From assembly GCA_030248215.1 (NCBI GenBank), contig JASANG010000722.1, positions 1 to 64,000 of the forward strand: DNA of 64,000 nucleotides, given 5' to 3'. The translations under genes were made by a program, and so were the position numbers. Positions within the stretch are counted from its first letter, which is position 1, and every line of letters begins with the position of its first letter. Source of the stretch: Enoplolaimus lenunculus (Eukaryota > Nematoda > Enoplea > Enoplida > Thoracostomopsidae). The notes beneath the pieces are model-generated. The model searched no databases and had not been told where the DNA came from. It saw only the letters and a program-made list of their open reading frames with translations. Shown one piece after another: positions 1-10,531 of this stretch.

Positions 1-199
1 GTACAACTCTTAAAAATGATGTCCAATGACTGCATAGGCCACATTAAAAGTAAATTTTGACACAAATCAATAAATATTAAAAGTTCCTGTTTATAAATGA
101 AAAAAGTTTTCAGTTAATTATAAAGAAAGCAGGCTAACCTAATATTAGCTTAAATACTTACTATTTTAATTCTACAATAATCAAACCGTATTTTAGGAA
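1..199. other. AT-rich sequence, no feature seen
   Basis: No credible coding exon, RNA gene or repeat is visible before the microsatellite. An exon edge from a gene outside the window cannot be excluded. Confidence 0.5.
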
Positions 200-382
200 T
201 TGTTGCTGCTGCTGCTGTTGTTGCTGCTGTTGTTGTTGCTGTTGTTGTTGTTGTTGATGATGATGATGTTGTTGTTGTTGTTGTGTTGTTGGTTTTGTTG
301 TTATTTTTTGTTGTTGTTGTTGTTGTTGTCCGTGGTGGTCGTGGCGGTGGTGCTGTTGTTGTTGTTATTGTTGTTAAGGTCA
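200..382. repeat. (TTG/CTG/GTT)n trinucleotide microsatellite
   Basis: About 180 bp of imperfect trinucleotide repeat, mainly TTG with CTG, ATG and GGT interruptions. The period of three leaves long open frames on both strands (poly-Leu on +, poly-Thr on -). These have no non-repetitive flanks with coding character, so I treat the stretch as a microsatellite and not a gene. Confidence 0.95.
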
Positions 383-817
383 TTGTTGTACGTTTTTTAA
401 TTCATGTATGCTGTATATCGATTGTAATGAAAATCAACCAAAATCAAACGAAGCATAAACAGTTTGTAGTGTAATTCGCTATTCAAAAACTGTACTGGGT
501 GAAAACTAAATCTTACAACATTATACACTTATATGTTCGTTTTGCATTTCCGTTATTTTGTACATGATTACTATAAGCTGTGTCCGTTTCTGTTATACTA
601 ACTACTGGTTTACGCCTGGCTTTAAGGTTTCAGTTTCAGCTGAAATTTTAACGCTTAACCTTTAGCCTGTAAATTTTGCTCTTGAGTGATATGTATCAAA
701 TACCAATGTTCCAATGGAATGCGAATTCTGGTTAAAAATATTTAACTAAACTATTTAGGTTTATATTTCAGCCTTTCTGCTGTAAAAATATTAGGTTAAA
801 TTAAATTTGTTTAGATA
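383..817. other. Intergenic, no gene; one CCGTTTC-type repeat fragment
   Basis: AT-rich non-coding DNA. Around 590-650 there is a fragment with CCGTTTCTG that resembles the CCGTTT-rich repeats near 2325, 6068-6155, 6348-6415 and 10979-11099. Nothing else is recognisable. Confidence 0.5.
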
Positions 818-1205
818 CTGTAGTGACCGTTATGGACTGTTGTTTATTTTTAACCCGCCATCCGCCGCTCTTCGCTACTGACATATATGCGGTGTTGCAA
901 CTATCCGTTAAATTAAACACTTATTGGTCTTGAATCAAATGCTTGAGCAATATACAAGGATAAACATAGGGATTACCTTCGAACTTAAGTAGGTATGTTT
1001 TAAAGTTTCGCACTCAACTTTATTTGGGCCTGGAGTCATTTATGCGATATAATTAGAGATAATTGGCATTTATTGACTCTAATTAGAGTTTAGGGACTCT
1101 ATCCGCTTACGGACTCCTATTAGGGATACAGACTACAATTGATTCGGTCTCAAAATGGGGACCCCCTCTTATTACCTCTCCCGCCTCTTATTCGAGTCAC
1201 TACAG
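818..1205. mobile_element. Tc1/mariner-type MITE, copy 1 (internally shortened)
   Basis: This starts with CTGTAGTGACC and ends with the inverted TTCGAGTCACTACAG, flanked on both sides by TA, the Tc1/mariner target duplication. The interior matches copies at 17722, 21625 and 28119, including the phrase around TTATGGACTCTAATTAG. The left end lacks about 70 bp present in the other copies. There is no coding capacity; it would have depended on a transposase made elsewhere. Confidence 0.85.
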
Positions 1206-1745
1206 TACATGGTAGTTTATAGCTGAATATGAATCGAGCGCAATCTGAATATGAACCAAATGAATGATTATTTATTCCAATTCGAACATAGCTAAACACT
1301 ACCTAAAAGGTGGAACGTTAAAGTTCAATCTCAGTTTAGGAAGAAAACTTTAATTCCAACTGCGATTCCGATTTCGACAACATTTTATTTCGGTGGAACT
1401 CTGTCAAATATCCAACACAACAGCGTATTATCTGTCACCTGTTTTCGTTGTGCGGCAAAATTCAGGGTTGGTTGATGCCTGTAATATTTCATCATAATGG
1501 GAGTCGAATTGTAACGCATATCTGCAATGCCTGATGTTCTCCAAGCTTCAAGTTTTAAATTTGGGTGTTTCGACAATTCTTCCAACAAATCATTTTTAAT
1601 CAGTTGTTAATATGCAATTTACATAACTGTATCGTATGAAAGCCAGTATGAAGCGATCTTAGTAATTGAATATACTAATTAAATGCACAATTCAACAAAA
1701 TTGTTCTCCAAACTTGAAATATTTAAGAGTTTCTGCTTTACTAAT
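1206..1745. other. Intergenic, nothing recognised
   Basis: AT-rich non-coding sequence between two MITEs. I see no exon with splice sites and no tandem repeat. Confidence 0.5.
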
Positions 1746-2012
1746 GCCCCACTCGCACGTACAAGTTTTTGCTGTGAGAACTCGCAGCTGCAACTTGCAC
1801 GAAATACTTGCAGCTGCAAATATTTTCAGCGAGGTGCAAGAAATTCAAGTGATTTGCAACTGCGTTCACAGGTGCGAATTAAATTCAATAACATGAATTC
1901 CAGTGAATAATTTGCAGCTGCAACAACTTCAAAGCTGCTTTCTGACCAAACTTGCGCGTGCAAGTTGCACATGCAAGTTTTTACTGCAAAAAATTGCACG
2001 TATGAATAGGGC
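1746..2012. mobile_element. MITE with TTGCAGCTGCAA core, copy 1
   Basis: The ends are inverted relative to each other: GCCCCACTCGCACGTACAAG on the left, and TGAATAGGGC preceded by CTGCAAAAAATTGCACG on the right. The interior is full of CTTGCAGCTGCAA palindromes. Two more copies lie at 38131-38402 and 58775-59023, which establishes it as an interspersed family. No target duplication is convincing, so the superfamily is unknown. Confidence 0.8.
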
Positions 2013-2137
2013 TTACGAAAATATTAAGAAATCCAAATGATACTTGCATTCCTGAATCACACTTAAACAAAAAATGTTTTTATTATAATTTCATATCCTA
2101 TTTCCCCGTATCAGGGTTCAGTTTGCAGTGTTGTTGC

Positions 2138-2325
2138 GGTCCATGTATAGAACAGGGCCGGAACAGTAGTATAAGCATATTCCTAAGCCTAAGCCTAGCG
2201 TATGGATAAGCCTATTCCAAAGCCTAAGCCTAAGAATAAGCAAAAAATTAGTCTAAAGCTTAAACTGACTCTATTATAGCTCCTTCGGAAAACGATCTGG
2301 CCCTGTTCTATACATAGATGGGTCG
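2138..2325. mobile_element. hAT-like MITE, TATAGAACAGGGCC subgroup
   Basis: The left end reads CCATGTATAGAACAGGGCCG and the right end is its inverse, GGCCCTGTTCTATACAT. The interior is degenerate (CCTAAG)n. It belongs to the large family described under 5242-5450. Confidence 0.85.
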
Positions 2326-2606
2326 TTGTCACAACCCGTTTCCGTTTTCAGCCTTTTTTATCAAGTATTCGTTTTGCATTACAATGCGTTGCCAACAACC
2401 CTAGGTTTACGCATTGGGTTTAGTGGTTGCTATACAACTATCTATTATTTCTCAATAAGGTTTATTTATATTTTGCGACAATGATTGGTTATTATATGAT
2501 CTATTAATCTTTAACATATTATAAATGGTGTATCTTGATAACAGTTTCTTTTTCATGCTGCTTAATAATTTAGAAATATAAACAAAAATTTAATCACCAA
2601 AACAAC

Positions 2607-2802
2607 AGCTAATGTTACTTTCAGGGCCGTAATAGCAGATTATGCGCATTTCTAAGCCTAACCTAAGCCTAAGCGTTGCAAAAGCGCATTACTTATCCTG
2701 AGCCTAAGCGTAAGCCTAAGCAAAAAATGTAGTCTAGAATGCAAGCCTACTCTTTTACAGACCCACCAGAAACCGGGACGGCCGTAAAAGATAAAATGGG
2801 CC
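2607..2802. mobile_element. hAT-like MITE, TGTTACTTTTAGGG subgroup
   Basis: It begins with AATGTTACTTTCAGGGCCGT and ends with the inverse CGGCCGTAAAAGATAAAATG. The interior holds CCTAAG-type repeats. An 8-bp near-perfect duplication flanks it (AAAACAAC at 2599-2606, AAAACAAA at 2803-2810), which is the hAT signature. Confidence 0.85.
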
Positions 2803-3008
2803 AAAACAAATGTCGAATTGTATCCTGAATCAAAAACAAATTTGATACATGGTTGCAATTTTATACACTGTTTGGGAACTAAGCGATTTGAATTATTTTA
2901 TTCCAACTGCATACTTTCTATTTTAGTTTTACGGTTGTATAGTCTTTTCCTATAGTGTAATGCACTTTCCATAATATCATGCGTATACCGTGTGACTTTT
3001 GAATGGTT

Positions 3009-3206
3009 TAGTGCGCTGCACACTGACACTAGCGGATCCAGAGTGGGGGCGTACGCCTCTCCGAAAGAATATATTTTGTGTTAACATGGTAAGGTCTCTC
3101 CCTACCATACAATTTTTCCCCTCACAAGTTTTTTGTAAAATCACACAATTTTTACCCTTAGAATTTTTTGTGATAAGCTTTTTTGGCTTCAGTGTGCAGC
3201 GCACTA
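3009..3206. mobile_element. Short TIR element, TAGTGCGCTGCACACTGA ends
   Basis: An exact 18-bp inverted repeat (TAGTGCGCTGCACACTGA) bounds about 200 bp. The interior begins with ACTAGCGGATCCAGAG and then has ATGGTAAGGTC...CCTACC and TACAATTTTT phrases. The same interior is expanded into a tandem array at 52186-52400, and a collapsed terminal pair is seen near 53117-53172. A TA duplication may be included in the repeat. Confidence 0.8.
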
Positions 3207-4192
3207 CCCAATTAAATGTCACCTGGTGTACGTATGATATTGTGGAAATTGCATAACATCAACTATTCAGCCTTTTTCTTATGTTTTTATGTGAATTATT
3301 GCCCTGTGATTTAACAGAAAACTTATGAAGGCACTCACGCTCGTAAACTCTACTATGACGGATGTGTCCTGTTGTGTGTTTTCGTCCGTATGCCATTTTA
3401 GTGCTGAACTTTAATACAAAATGTAGGTTTTGATTCCTGTTAATAGGGGATGCACTCAAAATAATATTTCTGATAATTAAGAAAAAATTTCTTACATTCA
3501 AGAAATATAATTAGCAAAGTGCACTTAAAAAGTATTTCTGTTATAACAGAAAAGATTTCAGAAAAGTTTTGAAATAAAGTTTGAAAATAAACGTTTTCCA
3601 ATTATTTTTTGAAAAATTGTCTTAAATCTCAGAAACACTTGTCAGATTTACCACAGAAAATACTTTTCTGAATAAATTCAGAAAGACTTTTTGTGTGTGA
3701 GGAGCTGATCATGGGTGTCCCCTGGGATTTGTCAGTAATCATCTTTCTTATTCAGGCTCAATGAGTTAATAGTTTAGCATTTTTCACCCATCCCAATGCT
3801 GAGCTCAGGCGTAGATAGCTGTTACATTAATAGCGGTTACATTAATCGGGTTACCATCTGTGTAACATTTTCACTTTCAACAAAAATACTGATTAGGGAA
3901 CTGTACAAGAGCTGGTTTTGCTTTGCCTATTCAAATGCCGTTTATGACAAATTGCACTAATCTAGTTGAACAAAGTCTAATTAATCGTTGCTGTTGTTAA
4001 TAGCAACAAGAAATAGTAGTTGTGTAACCTATTCCGCTGTATTTAACATGTACTGTATTCATTGTTTTTTTTATTCTTGTAGAGGAAATTTGTATATTTT
4101 TGCGACATCTCATTAGCTCAAAATATAGTATAACTGTTCTAAACATTAATTAAATTGCCGATCACTTACTATAGTTGACGTGTTATATATAT
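3207..4192. other. Intergenic, no gene recognised
   Basis: AT-rich non-coding DNA. A stretch of TTTCTG and CAGAAA phrases at about 3530-3700 looks like a decayed repeat, but I could not define its ends. Confidence 0.45.
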
Positions 4193-4607
4193 CAGGGTTC
4201 CAACAGGAACTAAATTTTGCCGGAACAGGAACAGGAACAGGAATTGAATTTTTTGCAGGAACCGGACCAGGAACAGAAACCGGAATTTGAAATAACTTTC
4301 ATCACCGAATTACTGTTGGACTTTTCAGAAAACTTTGCAAAAAAACTGCTTAAGAAAAATTTGAGCTATTTTCTGCGAAAACACCACAGAAATAGTTTAT
4401 TAAAAAATTGAAGTAATCGGAAAAATACTCATTTCAAAATAACAATTTTTAAAGACAAAGTCTCTGATGTTTAAATGATTAGGCATAATTTTCGACAAAA
4501 CCGTAAAAATTCCGGTTCATGCATCTTTAAATGCAGGAACAGAAACAAGAACATGAATTGAATTTTTGCAGGAATTTCAGCTGAGATAGGGATTCCGGTT
4601 GAACCTA
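4193..4607. mobile_element. GGAACA-rich interspersed repeat with inverted ends
   Basis: The left end (CAGGGTTCCAACAGGAAC) and the right end (GGATTCCGGTTGAACC) are imperfect inverted repeats. The sub-terminal part is a degenerate (GGAACA)n run. A second copy lies in reverse orientation at about 41125-41287 and ends in GTTCCTGTTGGAACCCTG. Non-coding; the superfamily is unknown. Confidence 0.65.
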
Positions 4608-5241
4608 TATATATTTGCATACTAAATCAAAGTCGTAGTTTAGTTTGACAAATTTTCTTTACCGTCGATTCGGGCGGAAAAGCGATCCCGCAGTTTTAAC
4701 AAAAATTTTGCAATAAATGTTGTTGCTAAAACGTGCGCCAGTGTTTTTTCTCTCTCGGCAGTTTCTCTACACTTACAGCATATTGTGCCCCCTTGGAACC
4801 GTTCCGTTGATGGATGAGCCACCGTTGTCTATGTCTTGAATTTAAAAATTACTGCTTGCTGCAAAGTTCGGTTTGTAACGTTTTTCGATTTAAGTTTATA
4901 AATTTGCACGTGATATTAAACATAATTTTGTAAATTAATTGATATTCGGCGTATTTTGAGGACTGAAAAAGTCAAAGGTACTTTTAACATTAAATGTTTG
5001 CCGATTTCAGTTTATAAGTGTTTCGCCTGCTACAAGAATGGGCAAATATAAAAAAACTTGAAATATCGCTTTCAACTAAGCTCTCAACGCAACAAATTGA
5101 TAGCGAAATTTGTTGTCTACGTGGTGTCGCTTCCTGAAGAACACGTTTTGTTCCATGTTAATTCGACGGTCAATACGAAACCGTGACAGCGTATGAGCGG
5201 GCATGCCGATAAAAATTATATGACATTCGCATACATTGGCT

Positions 5242-5450
5242 GACCCATGCATAGAACAGGGCTGGAACAGTAGCATAGGCATATTCCTAAGCCTAAGCCT
5301 AAGCCTAAACCTAAGCCTAAGCGTAAGCCTAAGCGTAAGCCTAAGCCTAAGCGTATGCCTAAGCCTAAGCAAAAAAAATAGTCTAAAGCTTAATCTACCT
5401 CTATTATAGTCCCTCCGGAAAACGATCCGGCCCTGTTCTATACATGGGCC
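5242..5450. mobile_element. hAT-like MITE with internal (CCTAAG)n array, best-preserved copy
   Basis: The terminal inverted repeats read GACCCATGCATAGAACAGGG and CCCTGTTCTATACATGGGCC. Between them is a long (CCTAAG)n/(GCGTAAG)n array, then AAAAAATAGTCTAAAGCTTA. A perfect 8-bp target duplication, CATTGGCT, lies at 5234-5241 and 5451-5458. Eight-bp duplications are typical of hAT transposons. It encodes nothing. Confidence 0.92.
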
Positions 5451-5772
5451 CATTGGCTTATACCCGAAACTATATATAACACAATATCATAAAACATTTG
5501 CGAAGATTATGCTTCAAAAGTTTTCCAATTCTCACATGATAATATGGGACGTTGCAAGATTCACACTGTAATAAAATGTAAAAAGATAGAAAACATCGCA
5601 TTAAATGATTTCGAACACTGAACCACCTCAGACATTTAGAAGCATGTCATATGAAGTAAACAGAGAATATGTTGAATATTATATGATGACAACTGGAAAT
5701 GTTTTAATTTGATATCGCGTTTACGAGCTTCCTAATTTTAACGTTGACGTGAACCTGAAGTTAAGTAAATGA

Positions 5773-5968
5773 CCAATGTTACTTTGAGTGGTTATAACAG
5801 TAGTATAAGCATATACGTAAGCTTACAGCCGAAACGTAACTCTCAGCGTAACGATACGTCTATAACTGTGCCTAAACATAATAAAGCCTAAGGTAAAAAT
5901 AATATAAAGCTTAAGCTTACTCTATTATAGTCTCGCGAAAAAATGGATCGCCCATCAAAGTAACATAA
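5773..5968. mobile_element. hAT-like MITE, diverged TGTTACTTT subgroup copy
   Basis: The ends CCAATGTTACTTTGAG and ATCAAAGTAACATA are inverted. The interior keeps diverged GTAAGC and CCTAA phrases and the AAAGCTTAAGC segment seen in its relatives. Confidence 0.75.
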
Positions 5969-6455
5969 GTTTTCTAAATTATTGCCAGTTTATTAAGATT
6001 TTCTTATCAAGCTAGCCCGCTCTTGTAAAAAAGTTCTTATTAGCGTCATTTTACCATGTTGTAACCAGATACCCGTTTCCGCTTTCTGCAAAAATCAGTG
6101 TCCGTTTCTGTTTTCGTTTCCGTTATAGAAATACTGCAAATTGGTTTTACGTTCCAAATTAGTTGTAAGTTACATATATATGGCGCAATTTTTTGTTACA
6201 GATATGCTGCAATTGTACGAAATTAAATAAGAATTACATTTAGATTCATCCGCCATTTTTTCTTTGAAATTTTTGGAACACCGATGAATTTATGCACGCC
6301 TCAATTGTGTTGGCATAAAAATAAAACGTTTTTGAGACTTTTATGCGTCGATATCCGTTTCCCGTTTCCATTTCCGTTATCTTGATCACCAGCCGTTTCC
6401 GTTTGCATTATTTTTATTATCAGTTTACACCATGCATTTTACTTTATTATGTGTA
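5969..6455. repeat. Intergenic with two CCGTTTCC-rich repeat fragments
   Basis: There are two runs rich in CCGTTTCC: 6068-6155 and 6348-6415. They resemble, in opposite orientation, the element at 10979-11099. No gene is visible. Confidence 0.5.
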
Positions 6456-6842
6456 CCGGGTGTTTCAGAAGTAACTACCCACTGTTCGATGCTAACTATC
6501 GGTTGACTGGGCAGAGGTAGCTCGCCTGTTTTTCGTATAATCATATGAACACGATAGTGTTCATATATATGGTTCGCGCTTCTCAAGTGCGTATTTTCAG
6601 TTTAGTTTGCATGCTGGTACTCAAGTAATGGCAGACCTATTTCGTTTAAATTTTGTACACTGGTATACTGGCCCGTCGGCAATATCTGTGCCAAAGGATT
6701 TGCCAAAAGAGCGTGGCCTTCAGTAGTTACGGTCAAAAAACTCGTTACAGAAAGTGCACGAAATTTTCCATTTTGGTTCAGCACTTTTTTCCCGTTAGCT
6801 ATGTAATTTTACGGTTATAACTTTCACCACTTTATAGAGCTT

Positions 6843-8490
6843 GCGGTTGGTTTCATCCCAACGGTTGGTTTCACCCCAGCGGTTGGTTTCACCCCAGCGG
6901 TTGGTTTCACCGCAACGGTTGGTTTCACCCGCACTGTTGGTTTCACCCCAACGGTTGATTTCACCCCAACGGTTGGTTTCACCCCAACAGTCGGTTTCAC
7001 CCCAACGGTTGGTTTCACTCCAACAGTCGGTTTCACCCCAACGGTTGGTTTCACCCCAGCGGTTGGTTTCACCCCAGCGGTTGGTTTCACCGCAACGGTT
7101 GGTTTCACCCGCACTGTTGGTTTCACCCCAACGGTTGATTTCACCCCAACGGTTGGTTTCACCCCAACAGTCGGTTTCACCCCAACGGTTGCTTTCACTC
7201 CACCAGTCGGTTTCACCCCAACGGCTGGTTTCACCCCAACGGTTGGTTTCACCCCAACGGTTGGTTTCACCCCAACGGTTGGTTTCACCCCAACGGTTGG
7301 TTTCACCCCAACGGTTGGTTTCACCCCAACGGTTGTTTTCACCCCAACGGTTGGTTTCACCCCAACGGTTGGTTTCAGCCCAACGGTTGGTTTCACCCCA
7401 ACGGTTGGTTTCACCCCAACGGTTGGTTTCACCCGCACTGCTGGTTTCACCCCAACGGTTGATATCACTCCAACGGTTAGTTTTACCCCAACGGTTAGTT
7501 TCACCCCAACGGTTGGTTTCACCGCAACGGTTAGTTTCATCCAAACGGTTGGTTTCACCCCAATGGTTGGTTTCACCCCAACGGTTGGTTTCACCCCAAC
7601 GGTTGGTTTCACCCCAACGGTTGGTTTCACCGCAACGGTTGGTTTCACCCGCACTGTTGGTTTCACCCCAACGGTTGATTTCACCCCAACGGTTGGTTTC
7701 ACCCCAACGGTTGGTTTCACCCCAACGGTTGGTTTCACCCCAACAGTCGGTTTCACCCCAACGGTTGCTTTCACTCCAACAGTCGGTTTCACCCCAACGA
7801 CCCCAACGGTTGATTTCAACGCAACGGTTGGTTTTACCCCAACGGTTAGTTTCACCCAAACGGTTGGTTTCACCCCAATGGTTGGTTTCACCCCAACGGT
7901 TGATATCACTCCAACGGTTGGTTTTACCCCAACGGTTAGTTTCACCCCAACGGTTGGTTTCACCGCAACGGTTAGTTTCATCCAAACGGTTGGTTTCACC
8001 CCAATGGTTGGTTTCACCCCAACGGTTGGTTTCACCGCAACGGTTAGTTTCATCCAAACGGTTGGTTTCACCCCAATGGTTGGTTTCACCCCAACGGTTG
8101 GTTTCACCCCAACGGTTGGTTTCACCCCAACGGTTGGTTTCACCCCAACGGTTGGTTTCACCCCAACGATTGGTTTCACCCCAACGGTTGGTTTCACCCC
8201 AACGGTTGGTTTCACCCCAACGGTTGGTTTCACCCTAACGGTTGGTTTCACCCGCACTGTTGGTTTCACCCCAACGGTTGATTTCACTCCAACGGTTGGT
8301 TTTACCCCAACGGTTAGTTTCACCCCAACGGTTGGTTTCACCGCAACGCTTGGTTTTACTCCGCCGGCTGGTTTAACGGTTGGTTTCACCCCAACGGTTG
8401 GTTTCAGCCCAATGGTTGGCTTCACCCCAACGGTTGGTTTACCCAACGAACAATGTCACCCCGTGGTTGTTTCGCCCCAATGGTTGGTTT
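6843..8490. repeat. 18-bp minisatellite, about 90 copies
   Basis: The unit is GGTTGGTTTCACCCCAAC (18 bp), repeated for about 1.65 kb with few indels. Variants such as CGCACTGTTGG, CAACAGTCGG, GTTGATTTC and CATCCAAACGG recur in the same order. A block near 6863-7042 reappears almost exactly 180 bp later, so there is a 10-unit higher-order repeat. Because 18 is a multiple of three and the unit has no stop, long frames stay open on both strands (ETNRWG, VGFTPT, VKPTVG, SPQRLV repeats). Such all-frame openness with no unique flanking sequence is a repeat artefact and not evidence for a protein. Confidence 0.95.
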
Positions 8491-8640
8491 TATACAAACA
8501 CGTTGGTTAGACGATTGTTGTCAGGATAAAAGTTCCTGTCATGCAAACGATTTAATGAAACTCTGTATTTAGTTTAATCAGTCTTCTCGTTTTTCATTGT
8601 TCAGATTGATGGATATACAGCAGCTTGGTAAAGCGGTTGA

Positions 8641-9482
8641 AACTAGAAAAAATTGCTCAGCACTTGAGCAGCATGGAATATGCTTCCTATTCCTATTAAA
8701 AGGACAGTAACTAGACCAGCAGATTCGTACGATGTAACCTGGAAAAATATGAAGAAACAATGGCGTCCAAAATCATGTTGACTATTAATTCTTCTGAAAC
8801 ATATTGCGGATAGCAAAATTTATGTAATTTTCTTTTTGTAAGAAACAAATGTTTTGCTTAAAATGTGTATTGAAGTTTTCTACAAGAACGTACTAAACTC
8901 GCCTTTGGCTCTCTATTAACCTAGTTAATTGAATTTCATAAGAACACTGTATGGCGACATAATTGGTGAGTTAGAGTATTGATGACCAATTTTGTTTTAG
9001 ATACTTTCTCAAACAAGTGGCTGTTACAAAATGACTCACAATTGATGAGTTAAAAGCGACTCTTGACTTTAGCCGACTTTTAACCTTAACGTCAAACAAA
9101 CAAGTTTACAGGTCTATAGAGTTATTTGTTTCACTGCATAGTCACGACTAGAGGCTCAAAATTCTCACCGTATTCTGGCAGCATCGACTAATCTGGCAAA
9201 AGCAAAGATCGCTATACTTCAGCCATGTCTCTGTAACCCTGCCATTATCTAAGAAATTTCTTAAAATAACAAATAAATCTGCGAAAGCTTTCAACATAAA
9301 AATAGATTTGCTGTCCGTAATATGTTTCAGAAGAATTAATAGTCAACATGATTTTGGACGCCATTGTTTCTTCATATTTTCCAGGTTACATCGTACGAAT
9401 GTGCTGGTCTAGTTACTGTCCTTTTAATAGGAATAGGAAGCATATTCCATGCTGCTCAAGTGCTGAACAATTTTTTCTAGTT
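8641..9482. repeat. Long inverted repeat: 175-bp arms, about 490-bp spacer
   Basis: Arm 1 (8641-8816) and arm 2 (9308-9482) are reverse complements with only a handful of differences, roughly 95% identity or more. The spacer is AT-rich and non-coding. Read outward, each arm carries a short hydrophobic frame beginning VTSYE and ending in HAAQVL, after a good acceptor-like TTTTCCAG; this might be a duplicated exon fragment. A transcript across it would fold into a long hairpin. Confidence 0.9.
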
Positions 9483-9555
9483 ATAGACAAGTATTAAAAA
9501 TTTACTTACATTACGACGAGAGATCTCAGAACAGCTCCGTCTGAGCACCGCCAAG

Positions 9556-10404
9556 CTAAGTGCGTTTCTCCAGTCGGGATGGTACATATCGGCAAACTTT
9601 GGCGCATAAGTCCACTGGAATTTGGGAAAACACTGATTTTATTCTGTCCATCAATTCTTGAGGGTCCTTCGCCCTACTTCCATAAACATCTTTCACAACA
9701 CCCCAAAGAAAGAAGTCAGGCGGAGTTAAGTTTGGTGACCTAGCTGGCCACTCGATGGCACTTCTGCGGCCGATCCATCGATTCGGGAACCTTTCCTCCA
9801 GCCAAGCGCGGACTTCGGTAGCGTAGTGAGCTGGGGCTCCATCATGCATGATAACAAGGTCCTTGGTTGTGATTTGCGTTCCAAATAGCTGGTTTTATTA
9901 ACATTTCCGTCACAAAAGCATGGACCAACGATGCCTTGTGAACAAATTTCGGTCCAGACACAGGCCCCAGGGGCATTGACCTCTTTGTTAATCGTGACAT
10001 GTGGATTGTCTTTAGACCAATAAACATAATTATGGCGATTAACATGACCATTGAGCTTGAAAACCGCCTGGTCGGTCCACAAAATGCGATCAAGATGCAA
10101 CGCACTGCGTTCCACCTTGTCCATAAATGTCTGACAAAACTGGACTCTGCGATCGAAATCATCATCAGAGAGTCCATGGATAAGACGGGGTCGAAAGGGC
10201 TTCAAGTTAAGCTCCTTGTAAAGGCGCCAAACGGAAGTATGAGGAATACCCAGCTGGAGGGAAGCCCTTCGAGTTGACTTCTGGGGCTCCTGGATACTGC
10301 AGAGCTTAATGCAGCTTTTTGGTCCCCACTTGTGGCAGACTTTGGACGTAATAAAGTTTTACAATACAGATTTTTTCAGGGAGAGATTGTCGTGGGGAAT
10401 CCAT
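9556..10404 (-). pseudogene. Mariner-family transposase, broken
   Basis: DNA-cutting and joining enzyme of a DD-E/D transposon. On the minus strand it starts at 10404 (MDSPRQSLPEKICIVKLYY, the usual helix-turn-helix lead-in) and continues with KSTRRASLQLGIPHTSVWR, the linker KPFRPRLIHGLSDDDFDRR, and the first catalytic Asp in RILWTDQAVFKLNGHVNRHN. The second Asp is in IMHDGAPAHY, and the last region is EWPARSPNLTPPDFFLWG. From HDGAP to the Asp of PPDFF there are 41 residues, the spacing of DD41D (rosa-like) mariners. The frame shifts once near the N-terminus (about 10340) and again between YLE and the DLVIMHDGAP segment (about 9860-9880, apparently with a deletion), and SPD has become SPN. 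About 280 codons remain. It is not functional. Confidence 0.9.
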
Positions 10405-10531
10405 GGTATAAACAGTATATATTTATAATAACCTGAAATATTAAAAACAGCGATAAACAGCCATTGCGAAATAATACGCCAGAAGATATTGATTGACAAA
10501 GTGTGGGTTGGTTGTTACTTCTGAAATACCG

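Larger units (their letters stand above)
6456..10531 (-). mobile_element. Decayed mariner-type (DD41D-like) transposon, about 4.1 kb, with nested repeats
   Basis: The left terminus (6456-6481) contains GTTTCAGAAGTAACTACCC. The right terminus (10503-10531), read on the minus strand, is CGGTATTTCAGAAGTAACAA; the TTTCAGAAGTAAC core is identical and correctly inverted. Minus-strand transposase remains start about 130 bp inside the right end, as expected. The left part is filled by an 18-bp minisatellite (6843-8490) and a long inverted repeat (8641-9482) that are not part of a normal mariner. The pairing of the termini is my inference; no clear TA duplication is left. Confidence 0.65.

Noticed and set aside
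200-400. Poly-leucine or poly-threonine protein
   Set aside because: Pure trinucleotide microsatellite with no unique coding flank.
5270-5370. CRISPR-like direct repeats
   Set aside because: The short CCTAAG units have no spacers and lie inside a transposon of an intron-bearing animal genome.
6795-8510. Open frames of 315-540 codons on both strands
   Set aside because: They come from an 18-bp repeat with no stop codons; every frame is repetitive, and both strands are equally open.
8578-8760. 60-codon minus frame in the left inverted-repeat arm
   Set aside because: Short and with no recognisable family; the arm may hold an exon fragment, but this frame has no support of its own.
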